Notes: generated by a model not told the origin, from the letters alone. 64,000 bases of DNA from Pseudoalteromonas luteoviolacea B = ATCC 29581 (GCA_000333235.1 CAPN01000010.1:124001-188000); one strand, 5' to 3'. Numbered from the stretch's first letter, positions 1-11,110 are shown. A program made the numbers and translations.

Positions 1-513
1 ATTCGAAATTCCTAAGTACTTACTTACTTGCTGAAGTAAATTTTGCTCCTGTGCAGCTAGATGACCATCGCTATACGCCATTTGAATTTGAATTTCCAAA
101 AACAACTGCAATAAGTCAAAACGTCGACCAAAGGCTTCACGGACGTCTTTAACCGTTTCACTCAATGAGAACTCATTGTCTTTACCTGAGTTAAAGGCAC
201 GCTGCGCCTCTTTTCTGTCTTCACCAAACAGCTGCATTTCGTCCATAAAAGCAGAAGCGGCTTGAATATGGATTTCGCTGACTCGACCATTCGATTTTGC
301 AATGTGTCCCATGACCGCAAAACAACTCGAAAAAAACAATGCTTGGCGCTCATGAAGATCGTCATCCCGGTTAAAACCGTAAAACCCTCCGACCTTATCA
401 AAATCCTGTTTTAGGCTTTTATCAAACATATGGCCAAGATAAAAACCAAGTGCAGCACCGATCCAACGACCAAACATAAAACCAAAACAGGTACCCAGTA
501 ACTTACCCCACAT
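1..513 (-). CDS. djlA: DjlA-type DnaJ-like membrane co-chaperone (3' end missing)
   Basis: The reading frame runs from an ATG at 513 off the left edge, giving 171 N-terminal codons. The protein starts MWGKLLGTCFGFMFGRWIGA, a glycine-rich membrane segment of the kind that anchors DjlA in the inner membrane. A TerB-like acidic helical region follows (about residues 50-170). The C-terminal J domain, which stimulates DnaK, would lie beyond the window. The start overlaps the end of murU by 11 nt, so djlA is probably the last gene of an amgK-murU-djlA unit. Family assignment rests on the N-terminal anchor plus the TerB-like segment, because the J domain is not visible. Confidence 0.82.
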   Translation of the reverse strand, partial: MWGKLLGTCFGFMFGRWIGAALGFYLGHMFDKSLKQDFDKVGGFYGFNRDDDLHERQALFFSSCFAVMGHIAKSNGRVSEIHIQAASAFMDEMQLFGEDRKEAQRAFNSGKDNEFSLSETVKDVREAFGRRFDLLQLFLEIQIQMAYSDGHLAAQEQNLLQQVSKYLGISN

Positions 514-1180
514 ATTTGGCCTCTACTTGCTCGTTAATTTTCGCTAATCGCTCTGGTGTGCCTACGTCTTCCCATACGCCTAAATACAACTCAGTGGACA
601 CGACGTTTTTAGTCAATTTGTTACGTAAAATCGGCCCGAGCGCAATAACCCCTTCAGATACATCACCAAAAAAGGAACTATGATACCGAGCAATGCCTGA
701 AAAAGTGTATTTTTGCAAATTTGCGGGTTGTCCTATCAGTGGAAAGTCACCTTTTGGATTGTGCGCTGGGTTTTCAACGAGCACCAAATGCGCTTCCCCA
801 TCATGAAGAACTAACTGTGATAACGTATGAACGTCATAGTCAGTGTAAACATCGCCATTGAGCACAATAAAAGTGTTCGTTTCATTCTCAAGTAATGGCA
901 AAGCTTGTTTTATCCCACCGGCAGTTTCAAGACCTTCTTCTGGTTCTTGGCTATAAACAATCGATGCGCCAAACTTGGAACCATCCGCAAAGTACTCTTT
1001 GATTTTAGAACCTTGCCAAGCAAGGTTTATGACTATATCTCTTATGCCTGCAGCAACGCAGCGTTCAATGTGGTATTGCAACAAAGGCTTACCAGCTACT
1101 GGCAGCATCGGTTTTGGCAAATCTGTGGTTAAGGGCATCATACGTTTGCCACGCCCCGCAGCTAGGATCATCGCTTTCAT
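503..1180 (-). CDS. murU: N-acetylmuramate alpha-1-phosphate uridylyltransferase
   Basis: A 225-residue sugar-phosphate nucleotidyltransferase. The N-terminal AAGRGKRMMPLT is the GxGxRxxPLT nucleotide-binding loop, and LNGDVYTDYD carries the metal-binding Asp. In Pseudomonas-type cell-wall recycling, MurU makes UDP-MurNAc from MurNAc-1-phosphate, bypassing de novo synthesis. Its start overlaps the end of the kinase gene by 4 nt (ATGA), so the two are translationally coupled, as in known amgK-murU pairs. On sequence alone it could be a mannose-1-phosphate guanylyltransferase; the short length and the kinase partner favour MurU. Confidence 0.86.
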   Translation of the reverse strand: MKAMILAAGRGKRMMPLTTDLPKPMLPVAGKPLLQYHIERCVAAGIRDIVINLAWQGSKIKEYFADGSKFGASIVYSQEPEEGLETAGGIKQALPLLENETNTFIVLNGDVYTDYDVHTLSQLVLHDGEAHLVLVENPAHNPKGDFPLIGQPANLQKYTFSGIARYHSSFFGDVSEGVIALGPILRNKLTKNVVSTELYLGVWEDVGTPERLAKINEQVEAKYVG

Positions 1181-2178
1181 GGTTTTTCCCTTAACTTTTT
1201 AATAACAGCAGGAATTATGTCATCCACAATCCAAGTTGCAAGCCATTGGCTTTGCTGATATTTCTCGGCAACGAAGCGAATGTAATCGAGTGTTGGTAGA
1301 ATATTAGGTAAGTAACCGGCTTTGCCATCGCGCCGCCACAAACGACAAAATATGCCTGCAGCTTTTAAATGACGCTGTAAACCGGTCAGATCAAAGGCTT
1401 GGCGAAAAATCTCTGCGGACATATCACCTAAACACCCTGCTGAATTTAACGCGTCAAAGCCGCTTTGATAGAGCAGTTCAAACTCGTCGCTTGGCAACTT
1501 AACGTAGCAATCGCGCAGCAAGGAAACTAAATCATAGGTAACTGGCCCTTGCACTGCATCTTGATAATCAATGACAAACCATTTGTCATCGTGATACATA
1601 ACATTACGGCTGTGAAAATCTCGATGCATCGTGACCTGAGGTTGTAGCTTGAATTCATTGACAAGCCAATCGTTTAAACGCGTCCACTGCACTTCTTGTG
1701 TTTCAGTTAACCTTATTTTCAACCAGTCTTCAATGAGCCAAGCTTTAAAAATATTTAGCTCCAAACGGATAAAATCATCGTCATAAGGCTTCATGGCGGA
1801 ATGAGAAGGCACTTTTGCTATTTTGGGAATTAGCTTGATAAGTGACTGATAGTGATTAACTTTACTCGTTTCTTGTAATTTATCAGCTAAGTGCAATTCA
1901 CCAAGATCTTCAAGTAACACAAAACCTTGCTCTGTATCGCAAGCGAGAATCTTGGGGACATTAATCCCTGCCGCTCGAAATGTCTCGTTGAGCTCGATAA
2001 ACGGTTGTGGATTAACACGTTCTGGCTGACTGTACATGAGTACATACCGATTTTTTGCCGCTAAAACACGAAAATAACGACGAAAACTGGCATCCCCTGT
2101 TATAGAATTAAAAGTAAAATCGTCCCCTTTTAGGGTGGTATTTAAAAAAGCGTTAATTTTTGTTGTTAAATCACACAT
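1177..2178 (-). CDS. amgK: N-acetylmuramate/N-acetylglucosamine anomeric kinase
   Basis: A 333-residue protein of the aminoglycoside/choline phosphotransferase fold. The catalytic loop is MHRDFHSRNVMY and the metal-binding motif is VIDYQDA (around residues 190-210). AmgK phosphorylates the anomeric carbon of MurNAc or GlcNAc released by recycling and hands MurNAc-1-P to MurU. The gene lies immediately upstream of murU with a 4-nt overlap and is divergent from lptD across about 100 bp. An antibiotic-resistance role is unlikely given this context. Substrate preference is inferred from the neighbour. Confidence 0.85.
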   Translation of the reverse strand: MCDLTTKINAFLNTTLKGDDFTFNSITGDASFRRYFRVLAAKNRYVLMYSQPERVNPQPFIELNETFRAAGINVPKILACDTEQGFVLLEDLGELHLADKLQETSKVNHYQSLIKLIPKIAKVPSHSAMKPYDDDFIRLELNIFKAWLIEDWLKIRLTETQEVQWTRLNDWLVNEFKLQPQVTMHRDFHSRNVMYHDDKWFVIDYQDAVQGPVTYDLVSLLRDCYVKLPSDEFELLYQSGFDALNSAGCLGDMSAEIFRQAFDLTGLQRHLKAAGIFCRLWRRDGKAGYLPNILPTLDYIRFVAEKYQQSQWLATWIVDDIIPAVIKKLREKP

Positions 2179-2277
2179 GGTTTATCATTTTTTGACAGAG
2201 GTAGTTACTGTAATTAGGCCTAAATTCATTTATTATGTGGGGCTTTAGACATATAGCACGGATTAAGAAGGTACGTA

Positions 2278-4584
2278 ATGCTTAAAATTTGGCGTCTGTT
2301 GTTACTCAGCTCTGCCCCGCTTGTAGTGATTGCAAGCCCTATTGCTAATGGGGAGCCTAAGGCAACTGCACCAAATACGCAATCGGAACCTGATCCCCTT
2401 GCGCAAATCGATTTGTGTCATGCCTACCGTCAGCCGCTTTGGCAGCCGCTACCCAATCTTGTAGCGAACACCATTGACATTCAAGCGGATGACGTGGAAT
2501 TACAAGGAACTCAAAGCGCAGAGTTTAATGGCAATGTTGATATAAACACGTCGAAAATGACACTTCGCGCTGAATCTGCTTTGATTGACAAACAAAAAGG
2601 ATTATTACACGCTTCGGGACCACTGGAATACCAAGATAAATTTACCAAAGTATATAGCGTTGGCCTTTTCGCTGACCTGAACAAAAATGCCATTCAATTA
2701 CTTGGCGCTAATTATCAATTAAGCGATCAAATGGGACATGGTGGAGCAGAAAAACTGTCGGTTAACGCAAACGGTATCTTTCTCGAAAACTCAAGTTTTA
2801 CAACCTGCCCAGGTGAGCAACCTTTTTGGTTAATCGAAGCTGATGATATTAACTTATCCGCAAAAGAGGGATGGGGCGAAACCGAGAGCACGGTTTTACG
2901 CATTTTAGATGTACCGGTTGTTTATATTCCTTATTTTACTTTTCCTATCGATGATCGCCGAAAATCCGGTTTACTTACCCCAACCATATCGCCCTCCAGT
3001 AAATATGGTTTAGAAATTGCGGCACCAATTTATTGGAACCTCGCACCAAATTATGATGCGACGATTACGCCTCGATATATGTCGAATCAAGGGTTGCAGC
3101 TCATTGGAGAAGTACGTTACTTAACCCCTGTGCATGAGGGTTTAATGGCATTTGAATACTTGGGTAACGATAAGTCTGAACCAACTTTAGATGATCGTTA
3201 CTTAATGCATTTCAGACAGCAAAGCGACCTAGATGCAAACTGGCGCGCAAACCTAGATGTCACTAACATCAGTGACGACAATTACTTAACCGATTTAGAA
3301 AGTGCTTATGCAACTACAACAGACACTCAGCTACAACGTACGGCGTTATTGAGTTATCTCGGGGACAATTGGCGTGCCAATATCAAACTTCAAAATTTTG
3401 AAATTTTGGGTGATCATACAGAGTCTTATGCCGCGATCCCCCAATTGGCATTTTCACGCAAACTAACGGTTGTTGATGGTTTTTATTGGGACTTGAGCGG
3501 AGAGGTTTCGCACTTTCAAAACAGCGAAAAAGTGATCGATAGTGCATCACGTATTCACCTAGAGCCCAAAGTTGCCTATCGTATCGAAGATCATGCTTGG
3601 TCGTTTTTAACCGAGACAAGTGTGTTACATACTTACTATCAACAAGATGGGGATTTAACCGGTACCCCCTTCGACGAATCCGTGTCGCGCACCTTGCCAA
3701 AGTTTAGACTCTACGGAAAACTCAACTTTGAACGTGATACTAACTTATTTGTTGAAGATGGGATCCAGACTTTAGAACCTCAATTACAATATTTGTATAC
3801 TCCTAGACGCGACCAATCAAATATTGGTCTCTATGATACGGCAAGGCTGCAAGACGATTTTTTTGGTCTATTTCGTGATAGGCGTTTCACGAGTGTTGAT
3901 AGAGTAGCAGAAGCGAACCAATTTACACTAGGTGCGACAACTCGGGTATTTAACACTCGAAATGACGAGGTCTTCAATTTCAGTTTTGGTCAGATATTTT
4001 ATCTTAATGACAAAGTGAAACCCAGTGAACAAAACCTGTTTAGTGAAATTGATGACACGAACTACAATGCACTCCTTGCCGCCGAAACAATGTGGCACTG
4101 GCATCGTCGTTGGTACCTAGGCGCGGGAGTACAATACGACACTGATGGACAAAACGTAGTACAGTCTCATGTTACTTTAGATTATAAAGGCGATAATAAT
4201 CAGCTAGTACAATTGAACCATCGCTATGTTCGTGATGTCTCAGGCTATACCATCGACCAAGTTGGCATGTTTGCGAGTTTGCCAATAAATGAATCTTGGC
4301 AGTTAATTGGTAGTTACCATCGAGATTTCGAAGCGAAACGAAGTATAGAAAGTTTCGTTGGCGTGCAATATGAATCATGTTGCTTTGCCATTCAAATTAC
4401 TGGAAGACGCCAAATTGAAACAGACTTAAATAGTTCGATAGGACAAGACGATGCAATTTTTAACTCCAGCATCGGCTTTAATTTTGTATTAAAAGGACTT
4501 GGCAGCACAGCTCGAAGTGATGTACAAAACCTCTTAAAACGCGGTATCTTTGCTTACAGAAGACCTTATTTCTTAAATAATTAG
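2278..4584 (+). CDS. lptD: LPS assembly outer-membrane protein LptD
   Basis: A 768-residue protein that inserts LPS into the outer leaflet of the outer membrane with the lipoprotein LptE. It has a signal peptide (about residues 1-20), an OstA/LptA-like periplasmic beta domain (about 60-175), then a long beta-barrel. The four cysteines needed for the interdomain disulfides in E. coli LptD are present at C47, C177 and the adjacent pair C701-C702. An AAGAAGG ribosome-binding site precedes the ATG. It is first gene of a tightly packed run: surA starts 12 nt after its stop, and SurA is the chaperone for barrels such as LptD. Confidence 0.97.
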   Translation: MLKIWRLLLLSSAPLVVIASPIANGEPKATAPNTQSEPDPLAQIDLCHAYRQPLWQPLPNLVANTIDIQADDVELQGTQSAEFNGNVDINTSKMTLRAESALIDKQKGLLHASGPLEYQDKFTKVYSVGLFADLNKNAIQLLGANYQLSDQMGHGGAEKLSVNANGIFLENSSFTTCPGEQPFWLIEADDINLSAKEGWGETESTVLRILDVPVVYIPYFTFPIDDRRKSGLLTPTISPSSKYGLEIAAPIYWNLAPNYDATITPRYMSNQGLQLIGEVRYLTPVHEGLMAFEYLGNDKSEPTLDDRYLMHFRQQSDLDANWRANLDVTNISDDNYLTDLESAYATTTDTQLQRTALLSYLGDNWRANIKLQNFEILGDHTESYAAIPQLAFSRKLTVVDGFYWDLSGEVSHFQNSEKVIDSASRIHLEPKVAYRIEDHAWSFLTETSVLHTYYQQDGDLTGTPFDESVSRTLPKFRLYGKLNFERDTNLFVEDGIQTLEPQLQYLYTPRRDQSNIGLYDTARLQDDFFGLFRDRRFTSVDRVAEANQFTLGATTRVFNTRNDEVFNFSFGQIFYLNDKVKPSEQNLFSEIDDTNYNALLAAETMWHWHRRWYLGAGVQYDTDGQNVVQSHVTLDYKGDNNQLVQLNHRYVRDVSGYTIDQVGMFASLPINESWQLIGSYHRDFEAKRSIESFVGVQYESCCFAIQITGRRQIETDLNSSIGQDDAIFNSSIGFNFVLKGLGSTARSDVQNLLKRGIFAYRRPYFLNN

Positions 4585-4596
4585 AATCAGAAGTTT

Positions 4597-5889
4597 ATGA
4601 ATTTAAAAACGATTATTTTGGGCGTGTGCCTAAGCTTTGGGTTAACCCAAGCAGCGAGTGCTCAACGTGTTGAGCTCGATAAAGTAGTAGCAACCGTCAA
4701 CAACGGAGTCATTTTAAAAAGTGAAGTGGATGTACTTGTTGCGCGAGTCAAGCAAAGTGCAAAAGCTCAAGGAACAGAACTCCCCTCAGACGAAACATTG
4801 CGTATTCAAGCCATTGACCGTCTCGTAGATAAAGAAATCATGGTGCAAATGGCAGAGCGCATGGGTCTTGAGATTTCAGATGCCCAACTCGACCAAACCT
4901 TGGCGAATATTGCCCAGGAGCAAGGTGGCACACTCGCGGATCTTCGTAAAACCATCGAGGCCGCGGGTGAAAGTTATCCTGCGTATCGTGAAGATATTCG
5001 TCGCGAAATCACAACTGGACAAGTATTGCGTGCCAACGTTGACCGCCGTATTTATGTTAGCCCGCAGGAAATCGACAACCTCCTAAAAATCATGGAGACG
5101 CAAGGTGCAAACAACGAAGAATATGACATCGGTCACATCTTAGTTAAGATCCCACCTAAAGCAACCGCGAGCGAAATTGAAGCAGAACGTACACGTGCGG
5201 AAAAAGTTATCGAGCTTTTAAATAAAGGCGAAGATTTCCGTCGAATTGCGATTGCCTCATCAAGCGGTGCAAAAGCACTCGATGGTGGTCAACTGGGTTG
5301 GATGGGTATAAATGATATGCCTACGCTTTTCGCTGAAGCAGTAAAAGGCAAAAAGAAAAACGATATTATCGGCCCGTTGCGTTCAGGTGCGGGATTTCAC
5401 ATCATTAAAATCCAAGATATCCGCGGTCGCCAAGTAGTCGAAACCACGGAAGTGCGTTCTCGACATATCTTAATTAAACCTTCTATCATTCTAAGCGAAG
5501 AAAAAGCACGTTCAATGCTAAAAGGCTTTGTTGAAGACCTTCGAGCAGGCAAAGCTGACTTTGCTGAGCTAGCGAAAAAACACTCTGAAGATCCGGGCTC
5601 GGCACTAAAAGGCGGCGAATACGATTGGACTGACCCTACAACTTACGTTCCTGCATTTAGAGATACACTAATGTCTTTAGAAAAAGGTGAACTTTCTGAG
5701 CCTTTCCGCAGTACATTTGGCTGGCATATTGTGCAACTGCTCGATAAACGCATTGCCGATAAAACAGAAATGGCTAAACGTTCTCGCGCACACGGCATTT
5801 TATTCAATCGTAAATTTAAAGAAGAAAGCTTTAAATGGCAGAATGAAATGCTGGAACAAGCTCACGTAGAAATTTTACCGGTAGAATAA
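4597..5889 (+). CDS. surA: Periplasmic chaperone and prolyl isomerase SurA
   Basis: A 430-residue protein with signal peptide [20 protein letters not shown] and cleavage near ASA-Q. The N-terminal chaperone domain covers about 25-160. Two parvulin domains follow: the first begins near [12 protein letters not shown], the second near [11 protein letters not shown]. The C-terminal helix that completes the chaperone core is present. SurA escorts unfolded beta-barrel proteins, including LptD from the preceding gene, to the BAM complex. Length matches E. coli SurA (428). Only 2 nt separate it from pdxA. Confidence 0.97.
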   Translation: MNLKTIILGVCLSFGLTQAASAQRVELDKVVATVNNGVILKSEVDVLVARVKQSAKAQGTELPSDETLRIQAIDRLVDKEIMVQMAERMGLEISDAQLDQTLANIAQEQGGTLADLRKTIEAAGESYPAYREDIRREITTGQVLRANVDRRIYVSPQEIDNLLKIMETQGANNEEYDIGHILVKIPPKATASEIEAERTRAEKVIELLNKGEDFRRIAIASSSGAKALDGGQLGWMGINDMPTLFAEAVKGKKKNDIIGPLRSGAGFHIIKIQDIRGRQVVETTEVRSRHILIKPSIILSEEKARSMLKGFVEDLRAGKADFAELAKKHSEDPGSALKGGEYDWTDPTTYVPAFRDTLMSLEKGELSEPFRSTFGWHIVQLLDKRIADKTEMAKRSRAHGILFNRKFKEESFKWQNEMLEQAHVEILPVE

Positions 5890-5891
5890 CC

Positions 5892-6884
5892 ATGACATTA
5901 CGGATTGCAATAACGCCAGGAGAGCCTGCAGGAATAGGGCCTGATCTCGTCATCAAGCTTGCGCAAAAGGCGTGGCCTGCGCAACTGGTTGCCGTTGCTG
6001 ATGCGTCGTTATTAAAGCAACGCGCAAAATTACTTGGGTTACCTCTGACAATTTTGCCATTTGAACCAGAACACGACGCACAAGAAACTCAAGCAGGCAC
6101 AATATATTGTTTGCACGTCTCTCTTGGTGGCGAAGTTGTACCCGGTACGCTAAACGAAGCCAATGGGCAATATGTGCTTGATACTTTGCGTATTGCATCC
6201 GAAAAAAACATGGACGATACCTTTGCTGCAGTCGTAACTGGGCCTGTTCACAAAGGGATAATCAATCGTGCAGGCATTTCGTTTAGTGGTCATACGGAAT
6301 ACTTTGCTCAACAATCTAATACCTCGCAAGTGGTTATGATGCTTGCGACTGAAGGACTGCGCGTAGCTTTAGTAACCACACATATTCCGCTGGAGTATGT
6401 GTCACGCGCTGTCACCGCCGATAGACTAAGCAAAGTGGCTCGCATCCTTGATCATGATTTAAGAACCAAATTTGGAATACTTAAACCTAGGATCTTAGTG
6501 TGTGGCTTAAACCCGCATGCTGGTGAAGATGGTCATTTGGGCCGCGAAGAAATCGATACAATCCGACCGGCACTTGAATTGCTCAATCAAGAAGGCATGA
6601 ATTTTATTGGCCCATTGCCTGCCGATACCTTATTTCAGGCAAAATACCTTGATAATGCAGACGCTGTACTCGCAATGTATCACGATCAAGGGTTACCTGT
6701 GTTAAAATACAAAGGATTCGGAAAATCCGTCAATATTACTTTAGGATTGCCCTTTATCCGTACGTCTGTCGATCATGGAACTGCGCTCGACTTAGCAGGA
6801 ACGGGTAATGTCGAGGTCGGTAGCTTCGATTTAGCGATCCGCGAAGCAATAAAGCTTGCAACTGAGAAAACACAGAATTCATGA
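5892..6884 (+). CDS. pdxA: 4-hydroxythreonine-4-phosphate dehydrogenase
   Basis: A 330-residue enzyme of the DXP-dependent vitamin B6 pathway. It oxidises 4-phosphohydroxy-L-threonine; the product is condensed by PdxJ into pyridoxine 5'-phosphate. The N-terminal [13 protein letters not shown] is typical. The three metal-binding histidines appear in [17 protein letters not shown] and MYHDQGLPV. The gene lies between surA and rsmA as in E. coli, and its last 4 nt overlap the rsmA start. Confidence 0.97.
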   Translation: MTLRIAITPGEPAGIGPDLVIKLAQKAWPAQLVAVADASLLKQRAKLLGLPLTILPFEPEHDAQETQAGTIYCLHVSLGGEVVPGTLNEANGQYVLDTLRIASEKNMDDTFAAVVTGPVHKGIINRAGISFSGHTEYFAQQSNTSQVVMMLATEGLRVALVTTHIPLEYVSRAVTADRLSKVARILDHDLRTKFGILKPRILVCGLNPHAGEDGHLGREEIDTIRPALELLNQEGMNFIGPLPADTLFQAKYLDNADAVLAMYHDQGLPVLKYKGFGKSVNITLGLPFIRTSVDHGTALDLAGTGNVEVGSFDLAIREAIKLATEKTQNS

Positions 6885-7687
6885 ACGATAACGTACATTT
6901 AGGTCACCGAGCTAGAAAACGCTTTGGCCAAAACTTCTTAAACGATGACATGATCATCGATAAAATTGTGACTGCGATTGATCCAAAACCTGAGGACAAC
7001 CTAGTCGAGATCGGCCCTGGCCTTGGCGCCATTACTGAGCCCGTTACCGATCTTTCTGGCCACCTTACGGTCGTTGAGCTTGATAAAGATTTGGCTGAAC
7101 GATTAACTCAGCACCCATTTCTTGGGCCAAAACTAACGGTGCATCAAGGTGATGCGATGAAATTTGATTTCTCATCGCTTATCAAAGAAAACGGTAAACT
7201 CAAGATTTTTGGAAATCTACCATACAATGTATCAACCCCATTGTTGTTCCACTTGTTTGAATTTGTTGATCAGGTAGAACACATGCATTTTATGTTGCAA
7301 AAAGAAGTAGTAAATCGCATGGTCGCATCTCCAGGTAGCAAAGCGTTTGGTCGCTTAAGTGTGATGACCCAATATTACTGTCATGCGATCCCGGTAATTG
7401 AAGTGCCACCAACGTGCTTTAAACCTGCCCCAAAAGTTGATTCCGCAGTCGTCCGTTTAATCCCTAAAGCACCGGAGGCTCGCACAGCTAAAAGCACGAA
7501 AATGTTGAACACAGTGTGTTTAGAAGCTTTTAATCAACGTCGTAAAACATTGCGCAATAGTTTATCTAACTTATTAAGCGAAGCCGAGCTGAGCCAATTA
7601 GGTATTGATGCAACACTGCGCGCTGAAAATATTTCCCTTAATCAATTTATTGAAATCTCGAACTATCTTTATGACAGAGAGCAGTAA
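6881..7687 (+). CDS. rsmA: 16S rRNA dimethyladenosine transferase
   Basis: A 268-residue SAM-dependent methyltransferase that dimethylates two adjacent adenosines in the 3' terminal helix of 16S rRNA during late 30S maturation. The SAM-binding motif is [11 protein letters not shown] (around residues 42-52), and the catalytic [10 protein letters not shown] is the N6-adenine methyltransferase motif IV. Its ATG overlaps the pdxA stop (ATGA), and its 3' end overlaps apaG by 17 nt. Confidence 0.97.
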   Translation: MNDNVHLGHRARKRFGQNFLNDDMIIDKIVTAIDPKPEDNLVEIGPGLGAITEPVTDLSGHLTVVELDKDLAERLTQHPFLGPKLTVHQGDAMKFDFSSLIKENGKLKIFGNLPYNVSTPLLFHLFEFVDQVEHMHFMLQKEVVNRMVASPGSKAFGRLSVMTQYYCHAIPVIEVPPTCFKPAPKVDSAVVRLIPKAPEARTAKSTKMLNTVCLEAFNQRRKTLRNSLSNLLSEAELSQLGIDATLRAENISLNQFIEISNYLYDREQ

Positions 7688-8060
7688 AGTAGGATCACCG
7701 ATCAAAGTGTCGGTCGAAACCTTTTATGTGGAGGCTCAATCTGAGCCTGAAAAAGATAAATACGTTTTTGCTTATACAATCACGATAAAAAATCACAGTC
7801 TTTGTAATGCAAAATTAGAAAGCCGTTATTGGTTAATTACTGACGCAAATGGTAAAGAAACCGAAGTCGAAGGTGAGGGCGTGGTTGGCGAAACCCCAAC
7901 AATCCGGCCAGGAGAAAGCTACAAGTACACCAGTGGCGCTGTGCTAGACACGCCTGTTGGCACAATGGAGGGCTACTACATGATGCGCAATGAATTTGGA
8001 GCTGAATTTAAAGCACCTATTTCAGTGTTTCGATTAAGCACTCCAAACATTCTGCATTAA
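7671..8060 (+). CDS. apaG: ApaG-family protein
   Basis: A 129-residue protein with the immunoglobulin-like ApaG/DUF525 beta fold, including the glycine-rich stretch [20 protein letters not shown] start it at the ATG at 7671 ([10 protein letters not shown]) rather than at the in-frame codon at 7605. This keeps the protein at the family length (E. coli 125) and limits overlap with rsmA to 17 nt. Biochemical function is unsettled. It lies between rsmA and apaH, 3 nt before the latter. Confidence 0.94.
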   Translation: MTESSKVGSPIKVSVETFYVEAQSEPEKDKYVFAYTITIKNHSLCNAKLESRYWLITDANGKETEVEGEGVVGETPTIRPGESYKYTSGAVLDTPVGTMEGYYMMRNEFGAEFKAPISVFRLSTPNILH

Positions 8061-8063
8061 ACA

Positions 8064-8873
8064 ATGGCCGATTACGCTGTAGGCGATTTACAAGGTTGCT
8101 TTACGCCACTGCAAAATCTACTCGACTTGGTGAATTTCAATCCAAGTCGAGACCATCTTTATTGTGTTGGGGATGTCGTTGCCCGGGGTCCTGACTCTCT
8201 TGCTTGTTTGCAATTCCTTGAAAAACACCGCGCCTCTGTAACCGTTACACTTGGCAATCACGATCTACATTTACTTGCTTGTCACTTCCTCAATAAGTTA
8301 CCAAATCCAAAAGACAAGTTAGGTGCTTTTTTCACTTACTCTCATCGCGAAGCATTAGTTGAATTTCTTCAAGCCCAGCCTCTTGCTGTATTTCATCAAG
8401 CAAGCAATAGCCTAATAAGCCACGCTGGTATTTATCCGACTTGGACAGTTGAGCTAGCGTTAGAGTTCGCTCAATTTGCATCTTGCTGCTATCAAAGTAA
8501 GAATGCGCCAAATTATTTTTCGAGCATGTACGGAAATGCGACTCTTGCCGATTTAAATAGTGAAATAAAAACCGATAAGTTCAAAGCAATTGTTAATGTG
8601 TTTACTCGAATGCGTTTTCTCGAACCGAATGGTGAACTAAACCTGTCTAACAAAGAAGGAAAGGATTCAGATACCAATTTGATCCCATGGTTTACCCATC
8701 CAGCTTTACATGAAACACCATGCAATTTGGTTTTTGGACATTGGGCAGCATTAGAAGGTAAAACAGAGCGTCACGACATTATAGCGCTTGATACAGGTTA
8801 TGTTTGGGGAGGAGCAATGTCGTTACTTAATTTAAACAGCAAAGAAATTGTGCAGGTACAAGCAAACATTTAA
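8064..8873 (+). CDS. apaH: Symmetrical bis(5'-nucleosyl)-tetraphosphatase
   Basis: A 269-residue metallophosphoesterase that cleaves Ap4A symmetrically to two ADP and also removes Np4 caps from RNA. It shows the motifs GDLQGC (near the N-terminus), GDVVARGPDS and GNHDLHLL, plus a downstream FGHWAA. It is the last gene of the six-gene lptD-apaH run. I see no strong hairpin terminator in the roughly 100 bp before the chemoreceptor gene. Confidence 0.96.
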   Translation: MADYAVGDLQGCFTPLQNLLDLVNFNPSRDHLYCVGDVVARGPDSLACLQFLEKHRASVTVTLGNHDLHLLACHFLNKLPNPKDKLGAFFTYSHREALVEFLQAQPLAVFHQASNSLISHAGIYPTWTVELALEFAQFASCCYQSKNAPNYFSSMYGNATLADLNSEIKTDKFKAIVNVFTRMRFLEPNGELNLSNKEGKDSDTNLIPWFTHPALHETPCNLVFGHWAALEGKTERHDIIALDTGYVWGGAMSLLNLNSKEIVQVQANI

Positions 8874-8976
8874 CCTATTTAACTGAAATTATTGCGAAGA
8901 TCTGCTATAAAAGACTTAACTTATCTCGTGCAAATCCGATAAGTATTCAATTCGATTAGTAAATTTGGAATATTCT

Positions 8977-10998
8977 ATGAATCTAACCGTCAGCCAGCGT
9001 ATTTGGGGTGGATTTATCTTCATCACGCTACTTCTACTTATGATTGGAGGTAACTCCTTAATTAGAATAGCGAATATAGATAACTCTACTCAGTTAGTTA
9101 ATACCCTGTCCTTACCTGCTCTCGATAAAAGTTCAGAATTGCAGGTGGAATTCTCATTGATGAGTAAAGTGGCGCAAGGTAGCTTTTATGCCAAATCGGA
9201 AGAGCAACTTAGTAAGCTAAAGAGTGAATTCGCTGAGCGCAAATCGGTATTTGACAAAACCTACAATGAATTGAGAAGTGTTGTTAGCCAAAATAACAAC
9301 GCAAAACTGACGAACAGCAGCAATCAGGTAGGTGACACCTACACTGATTTTTTAGACTCTGTTGACAGTTTAATGCGCGAAAAAGCCCTTGAGTTATCTC
9401 TAAAGAAATCGACGCGAGTACAACTTGAAACGCTCGAAACGAATGCAGAAGACGCCAATACGGTTGTACTTGATATTATTGATCTCGATGGATTTTCGGC
9501 CGTTGATAAGCGTGCTGTACAAGCTGCAAACAATATGGAAACCAATTTTACATCATTGGTGTCTAAGAGTGCGGACATTCTTACCGTTGACAATCTAAAT
9601 ACTCTCGAAATCGTAAAACGTGAACAAGCGTTTTTTATCGAAGAACTAGAGAAGAGTATGGGATTGCTAGCCCCTGTCGTCAGAGGGTTAGACGAAGACC
9701 TACTATCCGATCTCAATAATTACTTTGCTGATGTGCAAAAAAACGTATCAGGTTCGAATGGTTTAGTTGAGAATCAGCGTCGCCTTATCAATGCGATAGC
9801 AAATACCGCCAACGAACTGGAAGAAGCGGAACAGGCAACCAATGCTGCGTTAATGCAGCTAGATGAATTACTACTCGAAGCAAGTGCGGTTGCTTTTAAC
9901 TTACAAAAAGGCGTCCGCGAAGACGTAGACTCAGCAAATCTATGGACATGGATGGGAATGGTGCTCGCAACACTTATTGCCATTGGTGTAGCGTATATCA
10001 CTATCAGTAAAATTACTAAACCGCTTGCCGAGGTAAATCGAGTTTTAGATATTGTTTCGCGTGGTGATATGACTCAGCGCTTAGATGATTCTGCGGGTGA
10101 TGAATTTGGTGAACTTGCACGCTCGTGCAACAGCTTAATTAACAGTTTACGTGAATTGATCACCGGAATTGTCTCTCGTTCAACGCAACTTGCAGCGGCC
10201 TCAGAGCAAACTTCTGCCATTACCACGGAATCAAGCCAAGCGATCCGTAACCAGCAAGCGCAGGTTGAACAAGCGGCGACAGCCACTACCGAAATGAGCA
10301 GCACCTCGCATGGTGTTAGCAATAGTGCTCATCAGGCATTGCTTGAAATTAAAAATGCGGACAAAGAAGCTGAGCGTGTTAAAGGGATCTCGAACGAAAA
10401 TAAACATACGATTGAGCAATTAGCGCGTGAAGTTGATGAAGCATCGCGCGTTATTAACAAACTGCACCAAGACAGCTCATCAATTGGCAGCATTTTAGAT
10501 GTAATTCGCGGTATTGCCGAGCAAACCAACCTGCTTGCTTTAAACGCTGCAATTGAAGCTGCCCGTGCAGGTGAACAAGGTCGAGGATTCGCGGTAGTCG
10601 CTGATGAAGTTCGATCGCTTGCAAGTAAAACTCAAGAATCGACACAAGAAATTCAAACCATGATTGAGTCGCTACAAAGTGGCGCACAAGCTGCTGTACA
10701 TGTAATGTCCAAAGGTAAGCAACAGGCAGAATCCTGTGTAGAACAAAGTGATCTTGCCGCACAAGCACTCAATTCAATTACTCAAGCTGTTTCACAAGCT
10801 CATGATGTAAGTGAAGAAATTGCAACAGCTGCGCAAGAGCAGCAACAAGTTGCGCAAGAGATCAGTGAACGTTTAGAGTCCATCGTTGCCATCGCAGAAC
10901 AAACTGCTGAAGGCGCAAACCAAACGTCGGTTTCTAGTTCTGAAGTAGCAAAACTAGCAGAAGAACTTCGCCTATCTGTCTCTCAATTTAAAGTGTAA
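8977..10998 (+). CDS. Methyl-accepting chemotaxis protein
   Basis: About 673 residues. TM1 is near residues 8-30, followed by a long, mainly helical periplasmic region of roughly 300 residues. TM2 is [19 protein letters not shown], then a HAMP domain. A cytoplasmic signalling coiled coil carries the conserved hairpin tip [20 protein letters not shown]. There is no CheR-docking pentapeptide at the C-terminus. I chose the ATG at 8977, with GGA 6 nt upstream, over the in-frame TTG at 8965. The gene stands alone, and no ligand can be inferred. Confidence 0.93.
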   Translation: MNLTVSQRIWGGFIFITLLLLMIGGNSLIRIANIDNSTQLVNTLSLPALDKSSELQVEFSLMSKVAQGSFYAKSEEQLSKLKSEFAERKSVFDKTYNELRSVVSQNNNAKLTNSSNQVGDTYTDFLDSVDSLMREKALELSLKKSTRVQLETLETNAEDANTVVLDIIDLDGFSAVDKRAVQAANNMETNFTSLVSKSADILTVDNLNTLEIVKREQAFFIEELEKSMGLLAPVVRGLDEDLLSDLNNYFADVQKNVSGSNGLVENQRRLINAIANTANELEEAEQATNAALMQLDELLLEASAVAFNLQKGVREDVDSANLWTWMGMVLATLIAIGVAYITISKITKPLAEVNRVLDIVSRGDMTQRLDDSAGDEFGELARSCNSLINSLRELITGIVSRSTQLAAASEQTSAITTESSQAIRNQQAQVEQAATATTEMSSTSHGVSNSAHQALLEIKNADKEAERVKGISNENKHTIEQLAREVDEASRVINKLHQDSSSIGSILDVIRGIAEQTNLLALNAAIEAARAGEQGRGFAVVADEVRSLASKTQESTQEIQTMIESLQSGAQAAVHVMSKGKQQAESCVEQSDLAAQALNSITQAVSQAHDVSEEIATAAQEQQQVAQEISERLESIVAIAEQTAEGANQTSVSSSEVAKLAEELRLSVSQFKV

Positions 10999-11053
10999 CT
11001 ACACCGATTATCATTTACCTAATTAGGTAAATTGGTATTTACAAAAATCTAAT

Positions 11054-11096
11054 CGAAAAAAAACCGCTCAACACCAATTGAGCGGTTTTTCTTTTT
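11054..11096 (+). terminator. Rho-independent terminator after the chemoreceptor gene
   Basis: A 10-bp perfect stem (11062-11071 with 11078-11087) with a 6-nt loop is followed by a T-rich tract. A-tracts on the left side mean it could also act on minus-strand transcripts. Confidence 0.85.
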
Positions 11097-11110
11097 AATT
11101 GAATGTATGA

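Noticed and set aside
1177..2178. Aminoglycoside resistance kinase
   Set aside because: The APH-type fold is shared, but the overlap with murU indicates a cell-wall recycling kinase.
7605..7670. N-terminal extension of ApaG
   Set aside because: It only repeats rsmA coding sequence in another frame and exceeds the family length.
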